Positions 39,367 to 47,982 of a stretch of DNA of 64,000 bases are shown piece by piece. The position numbers were made by a program, and so were the translations under genes. The notes beneath the pieces were generated by a model. It searched no databases. It saw nothing but the letters and a program-made list of their open reading frames with translations, and was not told the DNA's origin. The DNA comes from Stenotrophomonas sp. 24(2023) (GTDB taxonomy: Bacteria > Pseudomonadota > Gammaproteobacteria > Xanthomonadales > Xanthomonadaceae), in contig NZ_CP133160.1 of NCBI RefSeq assembly GCF_030913365.1, positions 3,324,001 through 3,388,000 of the forward strand, written 5' to 3'. The stretch's first letter is position 1; each line of letters starts with the position of its first letter.

Positions 39367-40122
39367 TCAGCGAGGGGGATCGGCGGCGCCGACCACGCCG
39401 TTGTGCAGGAACTGCTGCAGCAGGTCGTGGCCAGCGGCATCGAGGGCACCGGCAGGCAGGCCGTGGGCCTGTGCCAGCTGTTGCAGGTGGACGTGCCCGG
39501 TCAGCCCGGGCTGCTGGCCGATCTGCTCCAGCAGATGGGCGGCCAGTGGACTGAGCGTGGCAAAACGCACCTGGCCATCCGGGTCGCGCCGCACCAGCAG
39601 GCCGGTCGGTTCATCCGGCGGCTGGGCCGGCGCGTCGTCGCTGCCGAGCCGGTGTACCGGCCAGCGGTACAGCAGCGGCCAGGCCAGCGGGGAGCGCTGC
39701 AGGGGCGCGTGCAGCGGGTCCAGCAGGGGCGCGGCCGGCAACGGATCGGCGTCGAGCTGGTACAGCGCGGTTTCCACCCACTCGTAGTGGGCCAGTTCGG
39801 CCAGCGCCGGGTGTGGCAGGTCATCCCGTTGCTGCAGCCACTGCACGAACTCGGCCGGCAGTTCGGGGAACAACGGTGTGTGCGCCGGGTGGGTGGCGTA
39901 GAAGCGCCGCACCAGCCGTGCCCAGCCGTCCTCGCCCAGCACCTGCACGCAGACCGGGAACGCATTGCCCAGCAGCCCGGCCACGTTGTTGAACAGCAGG
40001 CGCCGGTAGACCTCCAGGCGACGGTCATCCAGCCCGGCCGGGGCGGCCACGTTGTCCGGGTCGCGCAGGTGGGCGGTGAAGGCGCGCTGCTGGGCCATCA
40101 GGCCGGCCGGCGTGTCAGCCAT
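39367..40122 (-). CDS. DUF2063 partner protein of MNIO enzyme (BufC/HvfC-like)
   Basis: A 251-residue protein of the DUF2063 (HvfC/BufC) family. The N-terminal helical domain has [15 protein letters not shown] and [22 protein letters not shown], the hallmark of the family; the C-terminal part resembles a RiPP-recognition fold ([25 protein letters not shown]). It overlaps the upstream MNIO gene by eight bases. In characterised systems this partner recruits the precursor peptide to the MNIO enzyme, which is the role inferred here. Confidence 0.9.
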   Translation of the reverse strand: MADTPAGLMAQQRAFTAHLRDPDNVAAPAGLDDRRLEVYRRLLFNNVAGLLGNAFPVCVQVLGEDGWARLVRRFYATHPAHTPLFPELPAEFVQWLQQRDDLPHPALAELAHYEWVETALYQLDADPLPAAPLLDPLHAPLQRSPLAWPLLYRWPVHRLGSDDAPAQPPDEPTGLLVRRDPDGQVRFATLSPLAAHLLEQIGQQPGLTGHVHLQQLAQAHGLPAGALDAAGHDLLQQFLHNGVVGAADPPR

Positions 40123-40990
40123 GGAAGGCCTCCGCGGTGCCCGCCATCAACCGGCGGATGGTGCGCAGTTCGCCCTGCAGCTCGGCATAGGGCGGGAAGT
40201 TGAAATCGCGTTCGAGCAGGGTCGGGCGTGCGCCGATGCGGGCATACGTGCGCTGCAGCAGCGACCAGACCGGATCGATGACCGGGCCGCCATGGGTGTC
40301 GATCTTCAGGTCCGGTGCTTCGTCCAGGTGCCCGGCCACGTGCAGGCAGACGATGCGCTGGGCCGGCAGCCCGGCGATGAAGGTGTCGGCGTCGTAGCCG
40401 TGGTTGCAGGCGTTGACGTAGACGTTGTTGACGTCCAGCAGCAGGTCGCAGTCCGCTTCGGCCAGGACCGCCGTGGTGAAAGCCAGCTCATCCATGTGCG
40501 GTTCCGGGGCGAGGTAGTAGGAAACGTTCTCCACCGCGATGCGCCGCCCCAGCACGTCCTGCACGCAGGCGATGCGTGCGGCGGTGTGGCGTACGGCTTC
40601 CTCGGTGAACGGGATCGGCAGCAGGTCGTACAGGTGGCCGGCATCGCTGCAGTAGCTCAGGTGCTCGCTGTACAGCGGCACGTGGTGGCGCTGCAGGAAC
40701 TGGCCGACCTGGGCCAGCAGCTGCGTGTCCAGCGGCGCGCTGCCGCCCAATGACAGCGACAGGCCGTGGCAGGTGAGCGGATGGCGTTCGCTCAGCGCAG
40801 CCAGCGCATCACCGGCCGGGCCGCCGATGCCGATCCAGTTTTCCGGCGCGCATTCGAGGAAATCGAAATCGCCGGCCGGCGCATCACGCAGGTCCTGCAG
40901 CAGGCCGCGGCGCAGGCCCAGTCCCGCAGCGGCCGCCGGAAGCGGCCGCTGCGAGGGGGCGACGCCGGTCAGGGCGTCAGTGCTTCTCAC
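40115..40990 (-). CDS. MNIO (DUF692) peptide-modifying enzyme (BufB/HvfB-like)
   Basis: Multinuclear non-heme iron oxidase of the DUF692 family, about 291 residues from a GTG at 40990. Metal-ligand segments are visible along the TIM barrel: [42 protein letters not shown] and VCLHVAGH, followed by DTHGGPV. Such enzymes oxidise cysteines in precursor peptides, forming thiooxazole or oxazolone/thioamide groups. The GTG lies inside the end of the precursor gene (14-base overlap); upstream of it the open frame only re-reads the precursor repeats (PTRARP). The start is therefore inferred from the overlap and family length, and is less sure than the identity. Confidence 0.9.
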   Translation of the reverse strand: MRSTDALTGVAPSQRPLPAAAAGLGLRRGLLQDLRDAPAGDFDFLECAPENWIGIGGPAGDALAALSERHPLTCHGLSLSLGGSAPLDTQLLAQVGQFLQRHHVPLYSEHLSYCSDAGHLYDLLPIPFTEEAVRHTAARIACVQDVLGRRIAVENVSYYLAPEPHMDELAFTTAVLAEADCDLLLDVNNVYVNACNHGYDADTFIAGLPAQRIVCLHVAGHLDEAPDLKIDTHGGPVIDPVWSLLQRTYARIGARPTLLERDFNFPPYAELQGELRTIRRLMAGTAEAFHG

Positions 40991-41354
40991 CGCACTTGCC
41001 TTCGGCTGCCTTCTTGTCCGCGCCGGCCTTGCCCTTGTCGGCACCGCACTTGCCTTCGGCGGCCTTGCCCTTGTCGGCGCCGCACTTGCCTTCAGCGGTC
41101 TTGCCCTTGTCGGCACCGCACTTGCCTTCGGCACCGGCCTTGGCACCATGCTGGGCGGTCTTGCCCTTGTTGGCACCACACTTGCCTTCGCCACACTTGC
41201 CTTCGGCCGACTTGGCCGCTGCGGCCTGGCCGGCCACCAGGTAACCCTGGGCCAGATCGGACATGCTCAGCGCCGAGGCGCTGGCACTGATGCCGAAGCC
41301 GGCGGCGAGGGCGGTGGCGGTCAGCAGGGACAGGGTCTTGTTGGAACTGCTCAT
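40977..41354 (-). CDS. EGKCG-repeat RiPP precursor (bufferin/HvfA-like)
   Basis: A 125-residue secreted peptide. The signal ([22 protein letters not shown]) is followed by a mature part made of Lys, Gly, Ala and Glu with six cysteines, every one inside an EGKCG motif: residues 51-55, 56-60, 76-80, 88-92, 100-104 and 118-122. Spacers are GADKGK-type. EGKCG is the modified core motif of HvfA and bufferin precursors, in which MNIO enzymes convert the cysteines into copper-binding heterocycles. The peptide would be exported to the periplasm after modification. An AGGAGT ribosome site precedes ATG 41354. First gene of the operon; no other Cys is present. Confidence 0.9.
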   Translation of the reverse strand: MSSSNKTLSLLTATALAAGFGISASASALSMSDLAQGYLVAGQAAAAKSAEGKCGEGKCGANKGKTAQHGAKAGAEGKCGADKGKTAEGKCGADKGKAAEGKCGADKGKAGADKKAAEGKCGEKH

Positions 41355-41436
41355 CGGTCGTACTCCTGGGTGGTGGGCAGCTGCCCGTGGACCGGTTGAA
41401 GCACCGGTGGAAACATGGTGCCGCGATCCTACTCAA

Positions 41437-41474
41437 CGAATCCTCACGGGGCCTTCAATTTTCCGTGAGATTCG
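41437..41474. promoter_or_regulatory. Inverted repeat upstream of the RiPP operon
   Basis: CGAATCCTCACGG (41437-41449) and CCGTGAGATTCG (41463-41474) are near-perfect inverted copies (one extra base) around a T-rich 13-base spacer, 83 bases before the precursor ATG. It could be an operator or promoter element for the operon; no regulator gene is adjacent and no phoU function is apparent for it. Confidence 0.4.
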
Positions 41475-41492
41475 CCACGCCCCAAAAGGAAA

Positions 41493-41517
41493 GGCCGTTG
41501 CCACAAGGGCAACGGCC
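41493..41517 (-). terminator. Terminator of the pst-phoU operon
   Basis: GGCCGTTGCC/GGCAACGGCC stem; on the minus strand it is followed by TTTCCTTTT. It stands 35 bases beyond the phoU stop and separates it from the RiPP operon. Confidence 0.85.
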
Positions 41518-41551
41518 TGTCTGGAGTCCACTCCGGTGTTGCGGTGCAATA

Positions 41552-42259
41552 TCAAATGCCGCCGGCCACCGAGGTTTCATCGCGCTTTTCACGCGGCGGC
41601 AGCGGTGCCTCGCCATGCACCAGGAACCACACGTTCTCGGCGATGTTGGTGGCATGGTCACCCACGCGCTCCAGGTTCTTGGCCATGAACAGCAGGTGCG
41701 TGCAGGGGGTGATGTTGCGCGGGTCTTCCATCATGTAGGTCAGCAGCTCGCGGAACAGCGCGGTGTACTGCGCGTCCAGCAGGGCATCGTCCTGGCGCAG
41801 GGCGATGGCCGCTTCGGCGTCGCTGTCACGGTAGGCCTCGATGGCGCGGCGCACCTGCTGCGCGGCCAGGCGGCCCAGCGAGCGCAGGCCCTGGATCTGC
41901 GGCAGCGGCGGTACCTTGCCCAGCGCGATCGAACGCTTGGCGACATTGGCGGCATAGTCACCGATGCGCTCGATGTCGGCCGGAATGCGCAGGCCGGCCA
42001 GGATCTCGCGCAGGTCACGCGCCATCGGCCCGCGCAGCGCCAGGCGCATCACGTCGTGGCTGATCTGCTGTTCCAGTGCATCGATGGCTTCATCGTTGGC
42101 GATGATGCGGTGGGCGGCGTTCTCGTCGCGCTTCTCGATCACGTCCATCGCCGCATCGAGCTGGGCGACGGCCATTTCGCCCATGCGCACGATCTCGGCC
42201 ACCAGGCGCTGCTGCTCTTCGTCGTAGCTCTTGACGATGTGGTCGTTGGGAAGGTTCAT
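41552..42259 (-). CDS. phoU: Phosphate transport regulator PhoU
   Basis: A 235-residue protein with two three-helix PhoU repeats, each with a metal-binding E/DxxxD pattern (RIGDYAANVAKRSIAL and ERVGDHATNIAENVWFL). It connects the Pst transporter to the PhoR-PhoB two-component system so that the Pho regulon stays off when phosphate is plentiful. It is the last gene of the pst operon, 65 bases after pstB, with a terminator beyond it. Confidence 0.95.
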   Translation of the reverse strand: MNLPNDHIVKSYDEEQQRLVAEIVRMGEMAVAQLDAAMDVIEKRDENAAHRIIANDEAIDALEQQISHDVMRLALRGPMARDLREILAGLRIPADIERIGDYAANVAKRSIALGKVPPLPQIQGLRSLGRLAAQQVRRAIEAYRDSDAEAAIALRQDDALLDAQYTALFRELLTYMMEDPRNITPCTHLLFMAKNLERVGDHATNIAENVWFLVHGEAPLPPREKRDETSVAGGI

Positions 42260-42273
42260 GTTCTGCTATCCGG

Positions 42274-42296
42274 GTAGAGCCAGGCCAGGCCTGGCT
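42274..42296. repeat. GTAG-headed palindrome between pstB and phoU
   Basis: GTAG followed by AGCCAGGCC/GGCCTGGCT, a REP-type element in the 65-base pstB-phoU gap, so it lies within the operon's transcript. Confidence 0.7.
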
Positions 42297-42324
42297 GGGA
42301 CATGTGGCGGAAGGTCAGCACCGG

Positions 42325-43182
42325 TCAGCCGAAACGGCCGGTGATGTAATCCTCGGTCTGCTGCTTGTTGGGCTGCGAGAAGATCACTTCGGTACGGTCG
42401 TGCTCGATCAGGTCGCCCAGGTACATGAAGGCGGTGTAGTCGGACACGCGCGCGGCCTGCTGCATGTTGTGGGTGACGATGACGATGGTGTACTCGTTCT
42501 TCAGTTCTTCCACCAGCTGCTCGATGCGGCTGGTGGAGATCGGGTCCAGCGCCGACGTCGGCTCGTCCAGCAGCAGCACCGATGGGCGCAGGGCCACGGC
42601 ACGGGCGATGCACAGGCGCTGCTGCTGGCCGCCGGACAGGCCCAGCGCGCTCTGGTTGAGCTTGTCCTTCACTTCGTCCCACAGCGCGCCTTGGCGCAGC
42701 GCCTGCTCGACGCGGTCGGCCATGTCCGCCTTGGACAGCTTTTCGTGGTGGCGGATGCCATAGGCCACGTTCTCGAAGATGGTCATCGGGAACGGCACCG
42801 GCTTCTGGAACACCATGCCGACCTTGCTGCGCAGGCGGTTCATCGGGTACTTCGGCGAGAGGATGTTCTCCCCGTCGAGCAGCACTTCGCCGCGCGCCTC
42901 CAGCTTCGGGTACAGCGCGTAGATGCGGTTGAAGATGCGCAGCAGGGTCGATTTGCCGCACCCGGACGGGCCGATCAGCGCGGTCACGCGCTTTTCCGGA
43001 ATCTCCAGGTTGATGCCCTTCAGCGCATGGAACTTGTCGTAGTAGAAGTCCAGGCCACGGGCGGCCAGCTTGACCGGCGACGGGGTGGCCAGCGATTCAT
43101 GGGAGGCCGGCACCGCGATGCGCTGCATCGGCACGGCATTGGAAAGATCGTTCATGGCGATGTCCGCGGAAATGTCAGTCAT
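42325..43182 (-). CDS. pstB: Phosphate ABC transporter ATPase
   Basis: ATP-binding subunit of the high-affinity phosphate importer. At 285 residues it has a longer N-terminus than the usual 257. Walker [16 protein letters not shown], the signature [15 protein letters not shown] and Walker [14 protein letters not shown] are intact. The start overlaps the pstA stop by eight bases. Works as a dimer on PstC-PstA. Confidence 0.96.
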   Translation of the reverse strand: MTDISADIAMNDLSNAVPMQRIAVPASHESLATPSPVKLAARGLDFYYDKFHALKGINLEIPEKRVTALIGPSGCGKSTLLRIFNRIYALYPKLEARGEVLLDGENILSPKYPMNRLRSKVGMVFQKPVPFPMTIFENVAYGIRHHEKLSKADMADRVEQALRQGALWDEVKDKLNQSALGLSGGQQQRLCIARAVALRPSVLLLDEPTSALDPISTSRIEQLVEELKNEYTIVIVTHNMQQAARVSDYTAFMYLGDLIEHDRTEVIFSQPNKQQTEDYITGRFG

Positions 43183-44038
43183 GGGAGATACGGTTGCGCA
43201 GCAGGATGGCGCGGGCGCCGAGGCTGACCAGCAGCACGAACACGGTCAGCACCAGCGCACCGGCCCAGGCCAGCACCTGCCAGGATTCGTAGGGGCTGCC
43301 GGCGAACTGGTTCATCACCACCGGCACCGAGGCCATCGGCTGGAAGATGTTGTTGTTCCAGTACTGGTTGCCGAAGGCGGTGAACAGCAGCGGCGCGGTT
43401 TCACCGGAAATGCGGGCCAGCGCCAGCAGGATGCCGGTGATGATGCCGGCCGAGGCACTGCGGTACAGCACCTGCACGATCACCTTCCACTGCGGGATGC
43501 CCAGCGACAGGGCGGCTTCGCGCATCTGCGAGGGCACCAGGCGCAGCATCTCGTCAGTGGTGCGCACCACCACCGGCAGCACGATGAAGGCCAGCGACAG
43601 GGCACCGGCGAAGGCGGAGAAATTGCCGCCGGTCTGCATCACGTACAGCGTGTAGACGAACAGGCCCAGCACGATGGACGGGGCCGACAGCAGGATGTCG
43701 TTGACGAAGCGGACCACGGTGCCGGCCTTGCGGGCGTTGCCGTACTCGGCCAGCCAGGTGCCGGCCAGCACCCCCAGCGGGGTGCCGATGCCGATCGCCA
43801 GCGCACACATCACCGCGCTGCCGAAGAAGGCATTGGCCAGGCCGCCCTGCTGCATCGGCGGCGGCGTCATCTTGGTGAACAGGTCCAGGTTGATGCCGGC
43901 CAGGCCCTTGGCGGCCAGGGTGAACAGGATCCAGCCCAGGAAGAACAGCCCGAACAGCGCGGTGGCGCAGCTGAGCGCAATGGCGATGACGTTGCCGATG
44001 CGGCGGCGCAGGTACAGCGAATCAGCGGTGGTGGACAT
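43175..44038 (-). CDS. pstA: Phosphate ABC transporter permease PstA
   Basis: Inner-membrane permease of 287 residues with six helices and the binding-protein-dependent transport motif [28 protein letters not shown] near residues 195-225. Its ATG overlaps the pstC stop by one base. It forms the phosphate channel together with PstC. Confidence 0.95.
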   Translation of the reverse strand: MSTTADSLYLRRRIGNVIAIALSCATALFGLFFLGWILFTLAAKGLAGINLDLFTKMTPPPMQQGGLANAFFGSAVMCALAIGIGTPLGVLAGTWLAEYGNARKAGTVVRFVNDILLSAPSIVLGLFVYTLYVMQTGGNFSAFAGALSLAFIVLPVVVRTTDEMLRLVPSQMREAALSLGIPQWKVIVQVLYRSASAGIITGILLALARISGETAPLLFTAFGNQYWNNNIFQPMASVPVVMNQFAGSPYESWQVLAWAGALVLTVFVLLVSLGARAILLRNRISHD

Positions 44039-45006
44039 CAGTTGCCCTCCTTGCGGGACAGGCGCAGCAGCATCAAGCGGGCGATGGCGAGCACCACGAA
44101 GGTGACGATGAACAGCACGAAGCCGAGCAGCAGCAGGGCCGAGCGGTAGGTTTCGGTGGCTTCACCGAAGTCGTTGGCGATCAGCGCGGCGATGGTGGTG
44201 CCCGGTTCCAGCAGCGACGGCGACAGGCGCACGCTGTTGCCGATCACGAAGGCCACGGCCATCGTTTCACCCAGCGCGCGGCCGAGGCCGAGGAAGATGC
44301 CGCCGATGACCGCCGAACGGGTATAGGGCAGCACGATGTCCCAGCTCACTTCCCACTTGGTGGACCCCAGCGCATAGGCCGATTCCTTCAGGCGGGTCGG
44401 CACGGTCAGGAACACTTCGCGCATCACCGAGGAGATGAACGGAATGACCATGATGGCCAGCACGAAACCGGCGGTGAGCATGCCGATGCCCAGCGGCGGG
44501 CCCTGGAACAGCGGGCCGATGATCGGCCATTCGCCCAGGGTTTCATTGAGGAAGGGGGTCACGTACTCGGTCATCACCGGTACCAGCACGAACAGGCCCC
44601 ACATGCCGTAGATGATGGAGGGAATGCCGGCCAGCAGCTCGATGGCGGTGCCGACCGGGCCACGCAGCCAGCGCGGTGCCACTTCGGTGAGGAAGAAGGC
44701 GATGCCGAAGCTGACCGGCACGGCGATGACCATCGCGATGAACGCGGTGACCAGGGTGCCGTAGATCGGGGCGAGGGCGCCGAACTTGTTTTCGACCGGA
44801 TTCCAGTCGGAAGAGAAGAAGAAGCTCAGGCCCTGCATCTGCAGGGCATGGCGGCCACCCCACAGCATCGACAGTGCGGCGCAGGCCAGGGCGATCAGGA
44901 CGAAGATGACGGTGCCGACCAGCACCCATCGGAACAGTTTGTCGTTGCGGGCATCACGCGCGTCGCGCGTGGACGGGGCGGCTACAGGCTGGGCGATGGC
45001 ATTCAT
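44038..45006 (-). CDS. pstC: Phosphate ABC transporter permease PstC
   Basis: Inner-membrane permease of 322 residues with six helices; GIPSIIYGMWGLFVLVPV and the EAA loop ESAYALGSTKWEVSWDIVLPY are typical. It overlaps pstA by one base and follows pstS by 82 bases, a gap holding a hairpin. Confidence 0.95.
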   Translation of the reverse strand: MNAIAQPVAAPSTRDARDARNDKLFRWVLVGTVIFVLIALACAALSMLWGGRHALQMQGLSFFFSSDWNPVENKFGALAPIYGTLVTAFIAMVIAVPVSFGIAFFLTEVAPRWLRGPVGTAIELLAGIPSIIYGMWGLFVLVPVMTEYVTPFLNETLGEWPIIGPLFQGPPLGIGMLTAGFVLAIMVIPFISSVMREVFLTVPTRLKESAYALGSTKWEVSWDIVLPYTRSAVIGGIFLGLGRALGETMAVAFVIGNSVRLSPSLLEPGTTIAALIANDFGEATETYRSALLLLGFVLFIVTFVVLAIARLMLLRLSRKEGN

Positions 45007-45055
45007 GAGGACGGCGGGTCCAGGCTAGGGCAGGGTGAGGCGTTCCACAGGGAGC

Positions 45056-45078
45056 GGTGCCCGCACGAGGCGGGCACC
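45056..45078 (-). promoter_or_regulatory. Hairpin between pstS and pstC
   Basis: GGTGCCCGC-ACGAG-GCGGGCACC, nine perfect pairs without a T-tract. Stem-loops at this place in binding-protein transporters often stabilise the upstream transcript, giving more binding protein than permease; that role is inferred. Confidence 0.65.
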
Positions 45079-45088
45079 GGGGTCTGCA

Positions 45089-46177
45089 TCACTTCAGCTC
45101 GGTGGCCCAGTAGGCTTCGATCTGCTTGACCAGGTCGGCCGGCAGCGGCACGTAGTGCAGCTCGTTGGCCTGGGCCTGGCCGCTTTCGAAGGCCCACTTG
45201 AAGAAGGCGATCGTGTCCTGGTTGCGCTTGGCGTCCTTGGGCTGCTTCTGCATCAGCATGAAGTTGGTCGCGGTGATCGGCCAGGCCTGTTCGCCCGGGG
45301 CATTGGTGATGACCAGGTTGAAGTCCTTGGCGTTGGCCCAGTCGGCGCTGGCGGCCGCGGCGGCGAAGGTGTCCGCGCTCGGCTGTACCCAGGTGCCGGC
45401 CGCGTTCTGCAGCGCGGTGTACGGCATGTTGTTCTGCAGGGCATAGGCCAGTTCGACATAGCCGATCGAGCCCTTGATCTGCTTCACGTACGAGGCCACG
45501 CCTTCATTGCCCTTGCCACCGACGCCGTCCGGCCACTGCACCGACGTGCCTTCGCCGACCTTGGCCTTCCACTCCGGGTTCACCTTGGACAGGTAGTTGG
45601 AGAAGTTGAAGGTGGTGCCCGAACCATCGGAGCGGTGCACCAGGGTGATCTTGCCATCGGGCAGCTTCACGCCCGGGTTGGCCGCGGCGATGGCCGGGTC
45701 GTTCCAGGTCTTGACCTTGCCCAGGAAGATGTCGCCCAGCAGCGCGCCGGTCAGGCGCAGCTTGCCGGCTTCCAGGCCGTCGATGTTGACCACCGGCACC
45801 ACGCCGCCGATGGCCGACGGGAACTGGGCCAGGCCCGCCTGGGCCAGCTCTTCGCTGCCCAGCGGCTTGTCGGAGGAACCGAAATCGACCGTGCCGGCCT
45901 TGATCTGGGCGATGCCGCCGCCGGAACCGATGGACTGGTAGTTGATCTTGGCGCCGGTGGCGGTGTTGTAGTCGGCCGACCACTTGGACACCAGCGGGAA
46001 GATGAACGAGGCGCCAGCGCCGGAGACTTCAGCGGTGACCTTGGCGCCGGCCTGGGCCGGCGCTGCCGCCGCATCGGCTGCCGGCTGCTGGGCGGCCTGC
46101 TTGTCGCCACCGCAGGCCGACAGGCCCAGGGCGATGGCCAGGGAAAGGGCGGCGAGGCCGGCCGAGTGCAGTTTCAT
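45089..46177 (-). CDS. pstS: Phosphate-binding protein PstS (lipoprotein form)
   Basis: Substrate-binding protein of 362 residues. The signal ends in a lipobox (LGLSACGGDK), so it should be anchored as a lipoprotein, followed by an Ala/Gln-rich linker. Phosphate-binding segments are SGAGASFIFPLVSKW, GSGGGIAQIKAGTVDFGSSD, HRSDGSGTTFNFSNYLSK and the C-terminal YWATELK. Two thirds of the sequence matches the second PstS encoded upstream. It is directly upstream of pstC in transcription order. Confidence 0.94.
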   Translation of the reverse strand: MKLHSAGLAALSLAIALGLSACGGDKQAAQQPAADAAAAPAQAGAKVTAEVSGAGASFIFPLVSKWSADYNTATGAKINYQSIGSGGGIAQIKAGTVDFGSSDKPLGSEELAQAGLAQFPSAIGGVVPVVNIDGLEAGKLRLTGALLGDIFLGKVKTWNDPAIAAANPGVKLPDGKITLVHRSDGSGTTFNFSNYLSKVNPEWKAKVGEGTSVQWPDGVGGKGNEGVASYVKQIKGSIGYVELAYALQNNMPYTALQNAAGTWVQPSADTFAAAAASADWANAKDFNLVITNAPGEQAWPITATNFMLMQKQPKDAKRNQDTIAFFKWAFESGQAQANELHYVPLPADLVKQIEAYWATELK

Positions 46178-46241
46178 GCGTCACTCCATAGCGGGGAAGT
46201 ACCGGCGTCGCCGGCGGATGCGGCTATGAAATGATGTTTTT

Positions 46242-46268
46242 GTTACAGCCGTATGACGTCCATGACAG
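46242..46268 (-). promoter_or_regulatory. Possible degenerate Pho box upstream of pstS
   Basis: On the minus strand CTGTCAT (46268-46262) is followed by a GTCATA-like repeat and CTGTAAC (46248-46242), but the spacing does not fit the 11-base period well. Weak candidate; pstS may instead be read through from the upstream pstS2 promoter. Confidence 0.35.
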
Positions 46269-46392
46269 CAGTGCCGTGGATCACGTTTCCATCCAGGTTC
46301 CACGGGCTTCCCGCCACGCTCGGCAAGGTGCTGGCGGGGGTTGGCCGGGGCTGGCGGCCGCAGGCCCGGGGCCGCCGGGCCGCAACGCAGAA

Positions 46393-46457
46393 GGGCGCGG
46401 CACCCGTGAAGGGTTCCGCGCCCCGAGGGCCGGCGGGGGAGAGAGTCCCGCCGGCCC
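46393..46457 (-). terminator. Two strong hairpins between the two pstS genes
   Basis: GGGCGCGG-ACCC/GGGT-CCGCGCCC at 46393-46423 and GGGCCGGCGGG/CCCGCCGGCCC at 46427-46457. They follow the pstS2 stop on the minus strand. Without a T-tract they may act as a partial terminator or a 3'-end stabiliser that separates pstS2 expression from pstSCAB-phoU. The rest of 46178-46479 shows no gene. Confidence 0.6.
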
Positions 46458-46479
46458 CGTGCCCGTTGTGCCGGGTGGC

Positions 46480-47496
46480 TTACTTCAGGTTCTGCGACCA
46501 GTAGGTTTCGATCTGCTTGACCAGCGAGTCCGGCAGCGGCACGTAATCCAGCTGCTTGGCCTGCGCACCGCCGCTCTTGTAGACCCAGCGGAAGAAGTCC
46601 TGGGTCGCCTTGCCGTTGGCGGCGTTCTTCGGCTTTTTGTGCACCAGGATGAAGTTGGTGGCGGTGATCGGCCAGGACTCGGCGCCCGGGGCGTTGGTCA
46701 TGACCAGGTAGAAGTCCTTGGCACCGGCCCAGTCGGCGCTGGCGGCGGCGGCGGCGAAGGACGCATCGCTCGGCTGCACGATCTTGCCGGCGGCGTTCTT
46801 CATCGCGGTGTACGACAGCTTGTTCTGCAGCGCGTAGGACAGTTCGACGTAGCCGATGCCGCCCTTGATCTGCTTCACGTAGGCGGCCACGCCTTCGTTG
46901 CCCTTGCCGCCGATGCCGGCCGGCCACTGCACCGAGGTGCCTTCACCGACCGAGCTCTTCCACTCCGGGCTGACCTTGGACAGGTAGTTGACGAAGTTGA
47001 AGGTGGTACCCGAGCCGTCCGAGCGGTGCACGACGGTGATCTTGGCGTCCGGCAGCTTCAGGCCCGGGTTCAGGCCGGCGATGGCCGGATCGTTCCAAGT
47101 CTTGATCTTGCCCAGGAAGATGTTGGCCAGCACGGTGCCGTCCAGCTTCAGCGCGCCCGGGGCGATGCCGGCCACGTTGATCACCGGCACCACGCCGCCG
47201 ATGACCGACGGGAACTGGGCCAGGCCCGAAGCGGCCAGTTCTTCCGGCTTCAGCGGGGCATCGGAGGAGCCGAAGTCCACGGTCTTCGCCTTGATCTGGG
47301 CAATGCCGCCGCCCGAACCGATCGACTGGTAGTTCACCTTGTTGCTGGTGGCGGCGTTGTAGTCGGCCGACCACTTGGACATCACCGGGTAGATGAACGA
47401 TGCGCCGGCGCCGGTGATTTCTGCGGCATTGGCGGCAAACGCGGTGGACGCGGCGAAGACGGCAATGGCGATGCGCGACTTGAAGGAACGGATCAC
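46480..47496 (-). CDS. pstS: Second phosphate-binding protein PstS (soluble form)
   Basis: A 338-residue PstS paralogue with an ordinary cleavable signal (IAIAVFAASTAFAANA) and no lipobox. The phosphate-binding motifs SGAGASF-like ITGAGASFIYPVMSKW, GSGGGIAQIKAKTVDFGSSD and HRSDGSGTTFNFVNYLSK are intact. The start is a GTG at 47496 with AGGAG nine bases before it; the open frame extends upstream without support. Two phased Pho boxes lie 54-104 bases upstream, so PhoB activation is likely. The pair of a soluble and a lipid-anchored PstS feeding one permease is notable. Confidence 0.93.
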   Translation of the reverse strand: MIRSFKSRIAIAVFAASTAFAANAAEITGAGASFIYPVMSKWSADYNAATSNKVNYQSIGSGGGIAQIKAKTVDFGSSDAPLKPEELAASGLAQFPSVIGGVVPVINVAGIAPGALKLDGTVLANIFLGKIKTWNDPAIAGLNPGLKLPDAKITVVHRSDGSGTTFNFVNYLSKVSPEWKSSVGEGTSVQWPAGIGGKGNEGVAAYVKQIKGGIGYVELSYALQNKLSYTAMKNAAGKIVQPSDASFAAAAASADWAGAKDFYLVMTNAPGAESWPITATNFILVHKKPKNAANGKATQDFFRWVYKSGGAQAKQLDYVPLPDSLVKQIETYWSQNLK

Positions 47497-47549
47497 GGAG
47501 TGGCTCCTGGGTTGATGAAGGTGCGGGGTTCCCGCCCGGCGCACATTCC

Positions 47550-47567
47550 ATAACGGTTCGATGACAG
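47550..47567 (-). promoter_or_regulatory. Pho box (proximal) upstream of pstS2
   Basis: On the minus strand CTGTCAT-CGAA-CCGTTAT: two seven-base half-sites with four-base spacer, matching the PhoB consensus best in the first half. It lies exactly 33 bases (three 11-base turns) from the second box. Confidence 0.75.
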
Positions 47568-47582
47568 CGCAAGGTCCGTTGT

Positions 47583-47600
47583 ATGACGCGATCGTGACAG
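47583..47600 (-). promoter_or_regulatory. Pho box (distal) upstream of pstS2
   Basis: On the minus strand CTGTCAC-GATC-GCGTCAT: 7-4-7 spacing and 11 of 14 half-site bases agreeing with repeated CTGTCAT/C. Confidence 0.82.
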
Positions 47601-47864
47601 CGCCTTCGTGACGTGCTTCACCGGTTGTCATGCCTGCGCAACGTGCCGTAGGCACCGTCGGTGGCGCCTGTCGATGCCGCCGCAGCGGGGGGCGGCATCG
47701 GCAGGCACCGGGATTTCCCCCGGGGGGATCCCGCGCGCCCTGCCCGTGCATGCCGATACCGCGCGATACACGACGATGCCGCTGCGGCAGGTGCCGATAC
47801 ACCCGACATATGAATTTACGACGTGGCGATGACCGGCAGACGAAATCTGCCTGCGGTCTCCATG

Positions 47865-47893
47865 TTGTCACCGTGCTGTCGCCTGACTGTCAT
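47865..47893 (+). promoter_or_regulatory. Triple-half-site Pho box upstream of the OprP-like porin
   Basis: TTGTCAC-CGTG-CTGTCGC-CTGA-CTGTCAT: three half-sites at a strict 11-base period, ending 89 bases before the porin ATG. The remainder of the 486-base gap (47497-47982) contains the two minus-strand Pho boxes for pstS2 and no gene. Confidence 0.85.
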
Positions 47894-47982
47894 GGTTTTA
47901 ACGGAACGTTCGCAAAACGCTTGACCGGGCCCCCGGCGCGGCGTTCTGCCCAAGCCATTCCAACCCTCTGGAGAGATCCAAA

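Noticed and set aside
40988..41194. N-terminal extension of the MNIO enzyme rich in PTRARP repeats
   Set aside because: This part is the precursor gene read in another frame; the repeats mirror the EGKCG-coding DNA. A GTG start at 40990 fits the family length.
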